From Amorphophallus konjac (taxonomy: Eukaryota; Streptophyta; Magnoliopsida; Alismatales; Araceae): a DNA stretch of 64,000 nucleotides. The stretch spans positions 234,531,224-234,595,223 of the forward strand of contig CM040118.1 in NCBI GenBank assembly GCA_022559845.1, written 5' to 3'. Made by a program: the position numbers and the translations under genes. Of the stretch, positions 23,067 to 34,756 are shown in pieces. Below the pieces are notes generated by a model that saw only the letters and a list, made by a program, of their open reading frames with translations, was not told where the DNA came from and did not search any database. Positions within the stretch are counted from its first letter, which is position 1, and every line of letters begins with the position of its first letter.

Positions 23067-23790
23067 GCTGACATCAATAGATAAAAAGATCTAAGGTTTC
23101 AACTTACATCATGTCTGGAAATCATATATAAACTTCCACATGATAGAATGAAGGCTAAGCTACTAGCATGCATGGGTTTTCTGTGAATTTGACAAGAAAG
23201 TTCCTTTTTAACTTAATTAGGGCTAGGAATATACATGTATGCATAACCTACTAAAACATAAAATTCATGATCTATAGTGTATGAAATCAAGTCAAATCAG
23301 AGGGCTTTTATCCATATCAAGATGTTTTTGCCGATCATGAGATGACCTACCTTTTAACAGAGCTTTAACTTTCCAATTTATGACTGCAAGACACACCCTA
23401 ATCTCTCCTTTCTTGGGATTTTTCAGTAACTTCACGTTGCCCTAGCTCCTCAATCTCTTGACCTAAGGACGTGAAATTTGGAGGGTAAGAAGATGAAACT
23501 AAGGAGAACAAAAAGTTCTAAATAACTGAACTCTAATTACCTCGTTTAGACGTCCTAATCTCTTGATCTGCAGGGGACTTTCGTTCAGATTCCTGGGTTG
23601 CTAAGGTCCGACCAGTAACTTTGGGAGCTTCAATCTCCTTGGTTGGTTGATTTTCTAGCACGAAATTTGGAGAGCTATTAGTCTAATGTATTATAAACAA
23701 AATCTTCTAAAGAACTTACCTGAAATTGTGACTCCTTACCTTGATTCCACGCAGGCAAATGTAAGGGTCGCGTAGGTTAAAACTAGGTCC

Positions 23791-23798
23791 AATTTATA
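23791..23798 (-). promoter_or_regulatory. TATA-like box of element B 3' LTR
   Basis: The minus strand reads CCTATAAATT, ~553 bp from the LTR start. The 5' LTR copy at 42149-42156 reads the better TATAAATA. It is followed ~70 bp downstream by an AAGGTAAGGAG splice-donor-like site, as in E. Confidence 0.6.
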
Positions 23799-24351
23799 GG
23801 GTTTTGACTAGGGTTTGAAGATTAGATCGATTCTAGAGTCCTTAATTTGTCAGAACCTGATCCCTAAGAGTCCCTAGTATCCTTACATGTTCTCCCAATT
23901 AGGTCTCCTGCAGATAGGATCCCAAAGATCTAATCTTTTTGCAAGTTCTTCAACTCACGGAACTGTCAAGGTGTAATGCATCAGGTCTAGTGCGTTACAT
24001 GGCTGTAGCGGTCGCCCGATAGACCGTTACACAAAATGTGTGCAGAGTTTCAATTTAATAAAACTCTTTTATTCGTTTATCTTTCTAATTATCTATATAA
24101 AAGAGTATTTATCTTTAAAATTCGTGGATAGGCTAAACAACCTTCTAGAATATGGGCCAAACTTAATGGGCTTGGTCCTTTACCCTTTTGAGTCTTAATT
24201 GAATAGGCTAGGCTAATTATTTAACACCATTGGGCCTTATAACCCATTTATTAGTTCAATAATCCATTTATTAATCTATTTAGCCCTTATAAATTTTAGA
24301 AAATTCCATTTATAATCCAAAAATTATTTATATAAATTCTGGGGCACTACA

Positions 24352-24363
24352 CCCTCCCCCACT
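24352..24363 (-). other. Polypurine tract of element B
   Basis: The plus strand shows CCCTCCCCCACT right after the LTR, so the minus strand reads AGTGGGGGAGGG, the same tract as in element A. Confidence 0.9.
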
Positions 24364-24408
24364 TAAAAGAATTTGGTCCCCAAATTCAATATATGGATTA
24401 TGGAGAGT

Positions 24409-26209
24409 TTACTTACAGTTAAATAATTCTGAGAATTTCTTCCGCATAGCTTCTTTGGTTTCCCATGTTGCTTCATATGGCCATGTTTTCTTCCATTGGA
24501 TTTTGACCATAGGAATAACTTTATTCCTTCGTTGACGTACCTCTTGTTCCAAAATCTTTATTGGTGTTTGCTCGTACATCATGTCCTTCTGAATTTCTAA
24601 ATTGTCATAAGTGATAACATGGTCAGGATCATATACATACCTTTTCATCATAGAGACGTGAAATACGTCGTGAACTCCTGCTAATTGTGGAGGTAAAGCC
24701 AGTCTATAAGCCACCTCACCGACCCTTTCAAGAATTTCAAATGGGCCAATGAATCTTAGAGTTAGCTTTCCTTTAATGCCAAATCTTCGAATACCACGAC
24801 CTGGAGAAACTTTCAGATATACATGATCTCCCACCTGAAACTCCAAGTCACGTCTTCGATTGTCGGCTTAAGACTTTTGCCTATCTTGCGCCATCTTCAT
24901 TCTTTCTTGAATGAGCTTGATCTTTTCTGAAGAATCCCTGATAATGTCGGGGCCTTGAAATTACCTTTCCCCTACTTCATTCCAACATATTGGTGATATA
25001 CAGCCTTTTCCATATAAAGCTTCAAAAGGTGTCATTTGTATGCTAGCTTGATAACTGTTGTTATATGCAAATTCTACCAGAGACAAGTGATCATGCCAAC
25101 TTCCTCCAAAATCGATAGCACAAGCCCTGAGCATATCTTCTACTACTTGATTTGTTCTTTCAGTCTAACCATCAGTTTGTGGGTGAAATGTTGTACTAAA
25201 ATTTAATCTAGTCCCTAGTGAGTTTTGTAGACCCTTCCATAAATGTGATGTGAATCGAGGATCTCTATCAGATACAATAGTGATAGGGACACCATGTAAT
25301 TTGATAATTTCTTTTATGTATATTGCTGCTAGAATATCCACAGACCATCGACTTTTGATTGGTATGAAATATGCAGATTTAGTCAATTGGTCTATGATTA
25401 CCCATATACCATCGTGTCCTCCTCTGGTCTTAGGTAAACTCATGATGAAATCTATCCCTATACTCTCCCACTTCCATTCGGGAATATTCAAGGGATACAA
25501 TTTACCTGCGGGTCTAAAATGCTCTGCCTTTACTTGTTGGCAAGTGAGACAACGGGACACGAAATCAGCAATTTCTCTCTTCATATTGGGCCACCAGAAA
25601 TTTCTTTTAAGATCTTGATACATCTTTGTACCACCTGGATGAATGGTGTACTTGAAATTATGTGCTTCTTCTAGGATCAATTTCTTCGTATCTTCATGAT
25701 CCGGTACACATACTCGGCCCTAGAATAACAATCTTCTGTCATTGGAAACAGAGAAATCTGGTCTTTGTTCAATATTGGCTTTAATCTCTAGTAGTACGGA
25801 ATCATCATTTTGCAGCTTGGCTAGATCCTCTATCAATGTACGTTGAGCTCGGATATTAGCTATGAAATGATCTTCTTTCTTCATGTCAATATCTAAGTTC
25901 AACTGAGTAAATTGAGGAATAATGTTAGTCATACTAATCATAAGACTTGATAACATTCCCATTGGTTTCCTACTGAGTGCATCTGCTACAGCATTCGCCT
26001 TGCCAGGATGATATTGAATAGCAAAATCAAAGTCTTCAAGATATTCTAACCATCTCATCTGCATCATATTTAGCTCTTTTTGAGAAAATAAATATTTCAA
26101 ACTTTTGTGGTCCAAGTATACCGTGAACTTTTCTCCATAAAGATAATGACGCCAAATTTTGAAGGTGAAAATAACGGCTGCTAGTTCTAAATCATGCACG
26201 GGATAATTT
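24409..26209 (-). pseudogene. Chromovirus pol C-terminal half of element B (RNase H end, integrase, chromodomain)
   Basis: The minus strand from 26209 reads [27 protein letters not shown] and VADALSRKP (end of RNase H), then the integrase zinc region (HPGGTKMYQD, CLTCQQ), core (DFIMS, SDRDPRF, FHPQTDG) and, after stops, a chromodomain-like end at 24846-24409 (ATWETKEAM...SELF). In-frame stops are visible after TDG (TAG, ~25165), before the chromodomain (TAA in QKS*ADN) and near 25718. This is the right half of a gene whose left half lies beyond copia F at 36532. Confidence 0.9.
26205..26209. repeat. Target site duplication of element F, left copy
   Basis: AATTT, repeated exactly at 36527-36531. 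Confidence 0.9.
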
Positions 26210-26474
26210 TGTTGAATCTCTGTAGTTTTGATGATGACTAACATTATGAATCAAATTGCTGGCATGCACATCTTCTGATTAAATGCTTCTCCAACTTGTT
26301 CACTCATTAGCTCGTATCTGGTTGTCTTCATTTATATATGGGTTCCGTGCCTTCAGTGCGTTGACGCACTTGGCTGGCTGTGTAGACGCAATTGTGCGTC
26401 TTTCGCTTGCGGTCGTGTTCACTGTGTCGACGCTGTCACCTGATGCGTTGACGCATTGGCTTGTTGCCAAGGGC

Positions 26475-26642
26475 TTGAGCGTCTCACCTAAGGAGCTGAG
26501 GCGACGCTACACGATGGAAGCGTCGACACCTTAAGCGTCTTGCCTAAGGAGCTGAGGCGACGCTGCACGATGGAAGCGTCGATGCCTTAAGCGTCTCGCC
26601 TAAGGAGCTGAGGTGACACTGCACGATGGAAGCGTCGACGCC
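26475..26642 (+). repeat. Three 56-bp tandem repeats in element F 5' LTR
   Basis: Units 26475-26530, 26531-26586 and 26587-26642. Each starts TT(G/A)AGCGTCT and ends near GCGTCGA(C/T)(G/A)CC. Each contains an imperfect inverted repeat (GCGTCTCGCCT with AGGCGACGC) around AAGGAGCTG. The 3' LTR has only two units (35022-35077, 35078-35133). Confidence 0.9.
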
Positions 26643-27033
26643 TTGAGCTTATGACCCAAGGTCTTATGATCAACAACCAAGCAGACGCGTCGACGCTGTC
26701 ACTAATGCGTTGATGCATTAGTGTGTTTTGTCAAGGGACCTGTTCTCCATTATATCAATTGCGTTAACGCCTTGGCTTTAGTGCGTTGATGCGTTCTTCA
26801 GTCCTTTGATAAGTCCCGTGCAATCTGTGTGAACAAATGTATGACTTGAATATTTCTGAGATTGACTGAATGTTCTCTGAAACCTTACAGGGACTTAAAG
26901 ACAAATTGGAACTTTATTCCAATCATGTGAGCACGTGATTTGAGGGAATAATCGTCTAACACGTGGCTCGGCTCATCTGGAAGCATCTTCTTCGCGCGTG
27001 TCTCCCACACCCTCAGTCTCTCGTGAGTCTGGA

Positions 27034-27040
27034 TATATAG
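27034..27040 (+). promoter_or_regulatory. TATA-like box of element F 5' LTR
   Basis: TATATAG in GTCTGGATATATAGAGG, conserved in the 3' LTR at 35504-35510. It is followed by the part of the LTR that would be R and U5. Confidence 0.45.
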
Positions 27041-28059
27041 AGGAGGGTTTCTGCCCCTGAAAAGCCGCCGAAGCCACAAGGAAAAGGGTGAGGCCAGAGC
27101 GAGAGGAAGGAGAGGAGAAGCCATCCTGATCCATTCGTTGAGCGTACTTGGAAGAGAGAGAGTGATGAAGGAGAGGATGGCTTTCTGCTACGTTTTGTCT
27201 ATGCTTCTTTAATAAGCTACATTGTTTCTCCGTTCGATTGTCTTTCAATATTTCTTTATGTCTTCGTTTGTTCATTCTAAAATTCCGATACTCTGTTTTC
27301 GTTCCCTCTAGGTGTAGAGGAAGAGAGGTGAATCCTCTGGGTTGCTGTGTGGCATCCCTCTGATTTAGATCAGAGGAAGGGATGAGTTCTCCGGGGTTTT
27401 GTGTTCAGGTAGTGAGAAGGCTACCTGGGTTCTTCCCTCCGGCTGAGGAGGAAGAGAGACAGCGTCTCTGAATTGCAGTGAGGGTGAGTCACTGCTGGGT
27501 CCCCTCTTCTCTAAGAGGAAGGGAGAGTTATCTCCGGGTCAGGTCTTGAGGTGTGAGACCTGGGTGCAAGCTGTGAGTTCAGCGTCTGTAGGGATTTCGA
27601 TCCCCATGCTGTGGATCAGCGTGTTGTTGGCAGACTGAGTCTGCGGTTCTTTCTTGTGAAAGGGAAGCCTCACTCTACCTTGAGTGAGGGATGGACGTAA
27701 GTCTGCAGGTTGCAGACTGAACCATCTAAACCTCTTGTTCTCCTTGGTGTGGTTGTGCGCATCTATTTCCTTTATGTTTCTGTCTGGCTTCATGAAGTAA
27801 GTGTGATTGTTGATGATCGAAACCTTGGTCTGACTGCTCGCTTAGTGATTGTGTATATGTGCTGATGAAATTCTGAGTGATATATGTTCTGCGCTTGTGA
27901 TCTGCTTTATCTTGGTTAAGGTTTCAGATTATTTTACATATTGTCAGTCTTCCTAGCCCATCTCATCTTCTAAGATTTCCTCGGCTCGGTCAAATATTTT
28001 TTAAACGGTGATCTATTCATCCCCTCCCCTTCTAGCTCACCGTCCTCCTGTGTAACAGT

Positions 28060-28071
28060 TGGTATCAGAGC
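28060..28071 (+). other. Primer binding site of element F (initiator tRNA-Met type)
   Basis: TGGTATCAGAGC (followed by AGG) lies two bases after the LTR end. Confidence 0.9.
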
Positions 28072-28084
28072 AGGTTTACCCGAG

Positions 28085-29833
28085 ATGTGGTCTAACGACC
28101 ATGGTAATCCTGGAACCAGTGGTCCTCGCAGCTACATAGCTGAAGGACAGTCAATCTCCCGTCCCCCATATTTTGATGGTTCTAATTATTTCTTTTGGAA
28201 AAACAGGATGGAAGTTTTCATCCGATCTCAGAGCCACAAGCTGTGGAGAGTCATTACAACTGGACCTTATGATTTGCCTCCGAATGAGAAGATGTGGTCT
28301 GAAGAACAAGTCAAATTATCTGGACTGAACTGGTCTGCGCTCAACATCATCCAGTGCGCAGTTCACCCTGAAGAATATGCCCAAATTTCGGCGTGCAAGA
28401 CAGCTAAGAAAATGTGGGATGAACTAGCGCTGATTTACGAGGGTACCTCTCAGGTCAGAGCTACCAAGGTAAACTACCTAACCTATGAGTATGAATTATT
28501 CAAGATGAAGTCAGAGGAGAGCGTGACTGATATGTACGCTAGGCTGTCACTGATCACAAACAGCCTCAAGGGATTTGGAAAGGAAATATCTGAAGGGGAT
28601 ATAGTCAGGAAGATCTTAAGATCCTTGACTCCAGCATGGCACACAAAAGCCACTGTGATTGAGGAATCAAAGGATTTAACAACCCTGACCGTCACTGAAC
28701 TCATAGGGTCTCTTATGACCTATGAGATAAATCTCAAGAAAACAGGAGAAGGAAATGACAGAAGGGGCAAGAATGTTGCTCTTAAAGTTGAACGACACAG
28801 CAGCAGCAACAGCGGAGAGTCCAATGGAATTCCAGACCTTGACAGAAGTGAAAAAGCACTGCTCACACGTCAGTTCAGGAAATTCCTGAAAATGTAGGGA
28901 AATTCATATAGGAAAAGAAGAAACTACTCATCCGGTAAATATCCGAACAATGGCAATGACAAGGATAGGAATGCTAAAGGTGTGATGTGTTATCATTGCA
29001 GGAACTTTGGGCACATGAAGCAAGATTGCCCTGAGCTTCAGAAGAAGACACCGGACTACCACAAGAAAGGCTCCAAAGTGTACAAGAAAAAGCCAAAAGC
29101 TATGGTATGCACTTGGAGCGATGAAGAAGAAGACTCAGAGACAAATTCCTCAGGAAAGGAGATTGAAGGAGTATGTCTGATGGCCAACGAGGAAAATGAG
29201 GTAACCAATCCCTTTGTAACTTACTCTATTGATGACTGGGAAGAGAAATATGGTGAACTGCTAGATATGTACAATGCCTTAGCTAAAGAACATAGAGTCA
29301 TCAAACGCAAACTCAATATGGTTAATGAAGAACAAGAACTCGTCACGATAGAAAATTCCAAACTGGTAGCTGAATTAGCTCAGGTGGAAAATGTAAGAAA
29401 TGAGAATAATCTTCTTAAGAATGAACTTAAAAATTTTAGAAAACAGCTTGATGAAACCAATCAACATACTGAAGAAAACCTGAGACAAATTGACTTAATC
29501 AAGGAAGGGTATGAAGCTGTTATAAAGGTCAATGATAAATTGCTGAAAAACAACATATCTCTGCGAAAGGAGTTGGAAGATAAGAAGAAAACTCTTGAGA
29601 GGTTTGTTTTGGGAGAAAGCAATTTAAACGCCTTGTTAGGCACCAAAGTAAACTTTAACAGAGAAGGGTTGGGTTTCAACCCAAATAAGAAGGAAGCATT
29701 TGGGATAAAAACCACCACATTTTGCACTGAGAAAGGAAAAGAGAAACTGGACATCCCATCCAGTTCCAAAAGTACTGAACAACAAAAGAACATCCATAAA
29801 CAACAGCCTGATTTTGGAAAAAAATGTCTTTAA
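28085..29833 (+). pseudogene. Copia gag of element F with one internal TAG
   Basis: Starts MWSNDHGNPG. A UBN2/DUF4219-type gag region (YFDGSNYFFWKNRMEVF, LIGSLMTYE) occupies the first ~230 codons, then an in-frame TAG at 28895-28897. The same phase continues with a zinc knuckle CYHCRNFGHMKQDC near 28990-29030 and a long Lys/Glu/Asn-rich helical, probably coiled-coil region (~29280-29620). It ends with TAA at 29831-29833. Gag packages the RNA in cytoplasmic particles. Apart from the TAG it looks complete; the family otherwise joins gag to pol in one ORF. Confidence 0.88.
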
Positions 29834-30218
29834 GAAATTCAACAAGCCCACACACTAGAAACAAGGTGCCTGTTAATTCAACAACTATGACTCTAATAAA
29901 AGAATGGGCTATTTGAAAAGAAACATGGGAAGGTCTAACTACACACAGAATACTGTCAATAAAATGTCTTCAACTAGACAGTTTAGAAATTATGGTCTAG
30001 TCGGGACCCAAGCTTTTATCAACAGAAACTGGACACACCTTGAGAAACAAAAGGAAACAACTGAAATGCACATCAATAGCAAAACTGTCAATTCTCAGCA
30101 CAGAAAGAAAAAAGGGGTGAAGCATATCTGGATCCCCAAAACTGTGCTTAATCATTTGAGCGGCATTTTTGGACCCAACTTACCTTGGGCTCCAAAGCAC
30201 ACTACTTAAATTGTTATT
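29834..30218 (+). pseudogene. Gag-pol junction of element F, phase-shifted and stopped
   Basis: The frame 29904-30209 is in the phase of pol, not gag, and includes the typical copia pre-protease segment KHIWIPKT. It ends with TAA at 30207-30209, a few codons before the protease. So at least one phase change and one stop separate gag from pol. Confidence 0.75.
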
Positions 30219-33200
30219 GTGCAGGTGAGCCTAGCAGCCGAGAACAACAAGTGGTATCTCAACAGTGGCTGCTCGAGGCACATGACAGGGGATCAAAGAA
30301 AGTTCAGCAAGCTTGAATTGAAAGCAGGAGGGACAGTCAAGTTTGGAGGTAAAAACAAAGGCCAAATAATTGGGACCGGAACCATCGGTAAGAAAACCTC
30401 CAACTCTGTTGAAAAAGTATTGTTGGTCGAAGGTCTGCAACACAATTTATTGAGTATTAGTCAGTTATGTGACAAGGGTCACAAGGTCCTCTTTGATGAG
30501 CATGCTTGCAAAATTTTAGAACCAAACTCCGATAAAATAAAGTTCATTGCAAATAGAGTCAATAATGTCTATATTGTGGATCTTGATGTTGAGTCTGAGT
30601 CTAATCTGTGTCTCTCTGCTGACTCAGAGAATAACATGTTTGACTGGCATAGGCGACTAGGTCATGCTAGCTTCAATACATTGCATAAATTAGGTAAATT
30701 TGACTTAGTTAGAGGCATGCCTAGCTTGAAGTCCAAATCATTCTCTAAGCCTTGCGATGCCTCTGCTCTAGGCAAGCAAACCCGAGCTTCTTTTAAAATA
30801 AGGACTGAGAGCTTGTCAAACAAGCTTATGGAACACTTGCACATGGATCTCTTTGGTCCTACCAGAACCCAGAGCCTAAATGGTAAGAGATTTGGTTTTG
30901 TCATTGTCGATGACTACTCTAGATTTGCATGGTTGTTTTTCTTGGCAAATAAGAGTGATGCTTTTCAAAAATTTGAACATTTTTTCAATAAGCAGAAACA
31001 TGTAGGCCACAAGATCACTGTTATCCAATCAGATCATGGAGGAGAGTTTGAGAACTCCTCATTTTCTAGTTTTTGTGACAAGGAGGGACTGACTCACATA
31101 TTTTCTTATCCCAGGACCCCAGAGCAGAATGGAATTGTGGAGAGAAGGAATCGAACAATAGTGGAAATGGCAAGAACATTACTAATGGAGAGTCAGCTAC
31201 CGAAGAGTTTTTGGGCAGAAGCAGCAAACACAGCCTGTTATATACTTAATAGAGCTTTGGTAAGACCCATACATAAGAAAACACCATATGAACTCCTGAA
31301 AGGTAAGAAGCCTAATGTCTCATATTTCAAAATTTTTGGTTCAAAATGCTTTATTCATAATAACAACAAGAGAGACTTAGATAAATTTGATGCTAGAAGT
31401 ATTCCAGGAATATTCCTAGGATACTCTGAAACATCTAGGGCCTTCAGGGTCTTTAATAAAACTGATAGAACTGTAGAGGAAACCCCTCATGTTATTTTTG
31501 ATGAAACAAAAATCTCTAACAGTCTAAATGATGATAACAGGTCTACAAGTCATGATGGAGAGTTCCTGAATCAAATGCAAGAGGAGGAAGTACAACCAGC
31601 TGAAGAACCCACTGATCTGAACCCAGTAAGTACAGCCGAACAAGGTGAGTCCTCAACAAATGTCAGAGTTTTAAAAGACCACCCTGTAACCAATATTATT
31701 GGTAGTCTTAATGATCCCCCTAGGACAAGATCCCATTTCAGAAATGTTCAGAATCATGACTTAATTACTTTAGTTTCTCAAATTGAGCCTAAGACCATTG
31801 AAGAAGCCTTAAGTGATGAGAATTGGGTAACTGCCATGTGTGAAGAACTAGGGCAATTTGATAGAAACAATGTCTGGGAACTTGTACCTAGACTTGAAAA
31901 TTTCAATGTAATAGGAACAAAATGGGTTTTCAAGAACAAACTGAATGAAGAAGGTGCCATCTCTAGGAATAAAGCTAGACTTGTAGCTAAAGGCTACAGT
32001 CAGGAGTATGGAGTGGACTTTGATGAATCCTTTGCTCCAGTAGCTAGAATGGAGGCTATCAGAATTCTATTAGCATTTGCTTGTTCAAACAACATAAAAC
32101 TTCAACAAATGGATGTTAAGAGTGCTTTCTTGAATGGAATTCTAAAAGAAGAAGTTTATGTTGAACAACCTCCTAGTTTTCAGTTTTTGACTAAACCTGA
32201 TCAAGTTTTCAGGTTAAACAAAGCTCTTTATGGACTAAAGCAGGCTCCTCGGGCCTGGTATGAAAGGCTGACCAGTTTCTTACTGAATAAAGGATATAAC
32301 AGAGGTAATGTTGACCAAACTTTATTCACTAAGAATTCAAGACAAGATCTCATCATAGTTCAGGTATACGTAGACGACATCATATTTGGATCAACAAATC
32401 CTGAACTGTGTAATGAATTTTCACAACTTATGTCAGCTAAATTTGAGATGAGCTTAGTTGGAGAACTGACTTATTTTCTTGGCTTACAGATAAATCAAAT
32501 GTCAGATGGCTGCTTCTTCCACCAAGCCAAGTACACGCTGGATATCCTAAAAAGGTTTGGGATGACTAACCTGAAGCAAATATCCACCCCAATGAGCACA
32601 AGCATGACCCTTAATGCAGATGAGTCAGGTAAACAAGTGGATGAAAAACTCTACAGAGGTATGATTGGATCCCTCTTGTACTTAACAGCATCTAGGCCAG
32701 ACATACAATTCAGTGTTGGCTTATGTGCGAGATATCAGTCTAGGCCTACTGAACTTCATTCGTCTGCTGTAAAAAGGATCTTTAGATATCTATCTGCCAC
32801 ACACACATTAGGATTATGGTATCCTGCTTCTCGCACATTAGATTTAGTTGCATACACTGATGCAGACTTTGCTGGATGTAAATTAGATAGGAAGAGCACC
32901 AGTGGCCACTGCCAATTCTTAGGAGGATGCCTAGTTTCTTGGAGTTCAAAGAAACAACATTCAGTGGCCCTTTCCACTGCAGAGGCTGAATACGTGGCTG
33001 GAAGCAGCTGTGGCACTCAGGTTATCTGGATTAAGCATCAGCTTCAGGATTACCAAGTAGAGACATGTTGCACTCCCATTTTTTGTGATAACACTAGTGC
33101 CATAAACATTGCAAAGAATCCTGTTTTACACTCACGAACAAAATACATTGAAATCAGGCACCATTTTATTAGAAATGAAATTGCAAATAAAACATTTGAA

Positions 33201-33308
33201 CTAATTCATGTTGGAACTGCAAATCAAACTGCTGATATTTTTACAATACCTTTAGATAGTGAAAAATTCACTTCATTGAGAAGAGAACTTGGTATTTACA
33301 AACTTTGA
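30219..33308 (+). pseudogene. Copia pol of element F (protease-integrase-RT-RNase H), long ORF with altered active sites
   Basis: A 1029-codon ORF; the Met at 30219 is probably only an internal codon. Protease near residue 12 reads [13 protein letters not shown] where copia proteases have DSG, so the catalytic Asp is Asn. The integrase zinc region has HRRLGH and CDASALGK, with the last Cys of the HHCC set replaced by Ser. The integrase core keeps [14 protein letters not shown] and [12 protein letters not shown] keeps YVDDIIFGS (~residue 725). RNase H keeps [16 protein letters not shown] and FCDNTSA. Ends TGA at 33306. Although long, the product would be defective. Confidence 0.92.
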
Positions 33309-34756
33309 CTAATCTGTGGAAATGAATTCAGTTTCATGTAATTCCATGTTAATAGTGTTAGTTCTGTTTTATTTTTTTTCTGATGGGGTCACTATGTGAG
33401 GGGGAGCGGGTGTGAGATTTGAGAGGTATCAGGTCTGTTTCTCTGCTGTTATCAGGGTAGAATGAGAGATAGAGCTACTAGAGAGGGGGAGCTTGACTAA
33501 TTAAAAACGTTTGAAAGATGGTTGTTGTTGCTGGATTAATTGTCAGAATTGATCTTGAGCATCCCTTTTTAGTAGAACCTCGTTCATTTCCTACATTCTT
33601 AAGTCTGTGCAATTAAAGTCCAGCCAGAATCTTCTTCTAGTAAGTTTTAAGAGGCTAAGATTAACCTTCACAAGTATATCCTCTTACCTTGTTTCTTGAC
33701 TGATGAACAAACTAGACTCATATGAAATGGGTTCTATTATACGCTTTTCATTGGATTTCGTGATAAGACCACGAGTAATTGCCCTGGCTTTGTCTTCAAA
33801 CAACCTTCTTGAAGAGCTAGTTAAACTGATCAGTGTTTAAAATGTATACTGAGAAACTAGGAATCCCATCAATGAAATGGGAACTTTCTAAGTCATGAAG
33901 TATCAGTTCTCATAAACAAACACAAAAGAAAGAAATTCAATTCAAAATTTATGGTTGGCAGAGCAATGATGCCATGTGGTGAGTAACTGGGGATTCTGGC
34001 CTCTGATCAAGGTGTCTCCTCATGTAAAAACCAATAGTCACTATCTCTGTTCTCTAACTGAGAAGGTATGAGGCTCTTACACTGAGTAACTGAGAATGTT
34101 GGCCTCTGACCAAGGTGCATACTTAATGTCAAAGGTGTAACTGGCCAAATACACTCTACAACTGTGCTTTCTCTCCTTGGAATGTTTGTCCTCAGCGCCT
34201 ACAGGCTGTTTTCGTGGTTCAAATTCTTGTTGTCTTTTTGACGAGCCTTAATAGCAACCTCAGTCATACTTGTTGACACTTGCTCTTCTTTCATATTCAT
34301 TGTAAGTTGATAAACTTCAAGCTTCTTCTGAATCTCCTTCTCTTACCAGAACTCCAAGATTCTTCACTGACCTTGAAGCCCCACTTAAGCATCTAAGATC
34401 TGTTACTGAGATTCTACTGTTGGAATTCTCTCCATTTTTTCTCATCAATCCAGCGTCAACTGCTCTCTCTCTCTCTTCTGTTTTGATGATGTCAAAGGGG
34501 GAGAAGGTTGAAAGGGGGTGTGAAGAGGTTTGTAGGGTGTGAAGAGGTTGAGCTAGTGAAAAGGAAGTTTTTTTTTGGTGTCTTTGGTGTTTCTTTTGGG
34601 TAAAAGATAATGAGTGTTGAGAGTTCAGTTTTTGAGAGGTCACCATTGCTGATTTATTGAGAACTAGTGCTGTTGCTAATGAGACTGTTTTAGGTTGATG
34701 TTTCCTCTTTCACCAAATTTGACTCATGGTGTTGCCATCATCAAAAAGGGGGAGAT
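33309..34756 (+). other. 3' spacer of element F with repeated polypurine tracts
   Basis: 1.45 kb between pol and the 3' LTR. No credible env-like ORF remains (the 109-codon minus ORF at 34317-34646 shows no features). GGGGGAG-type purine tracts occur near 33401, 33484 and 34496 in addition to the true tract at 34744-34756. Multiple such tracts are known in SIRE-type elements. Confidence 0.7.
34744..34756 (+). other. Polypurine tract of element F
   Basis: AAAAAGGGGGAGAT directly before the 3' LTR start TGTTGAATC. Confidence 0.9.

Larger units (their letters stand above)
20995..24351 (-). repeat. 3' LTR of element B (3357 bp)
   Basis: On the plus strand it runs from TGTCACGTCCCGAGCC to GGGGCACTACA; it aligns along its length with 39354-42709. 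On the minus strand it begins TGTAGTGCCCC and ends GACGTGACA. It has a TATA-like box at 23791-23798, CpG hairpin arrays, a TTTTCAG acceptor-like site and AATAAA (minus strand) at 21140-21145. Confidence 0.95.
26210..28057 (+). repeat. 5' LTR of element F (1848 bp)
   Basis: Aligns with 34757-36526 with scattered differences and is ~78 bp longer, mainly because it has three instead of two copies of a 56-bp unit. Contains CG palindromes (GACGCA at 26385-26390 with TGCGTC at 26395-26400; several GCGTCGACGC) and a TATA-like TATATAG at 27034. Confidence 0.94.

Noticed and set aside
26283..26534. 83-codon plus-strand ORF repeated at 34830-35081
   Set aside because: Lies in both LTRs of copia F over the CG repeats; repetition is due to LTR duplication, with no protein features.
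34317..34646. Minus-strand 109-codon ORF as a possible env-like gene of element F
   Set aside because: Wrong strand for env, no signal peptide or membrane segment.
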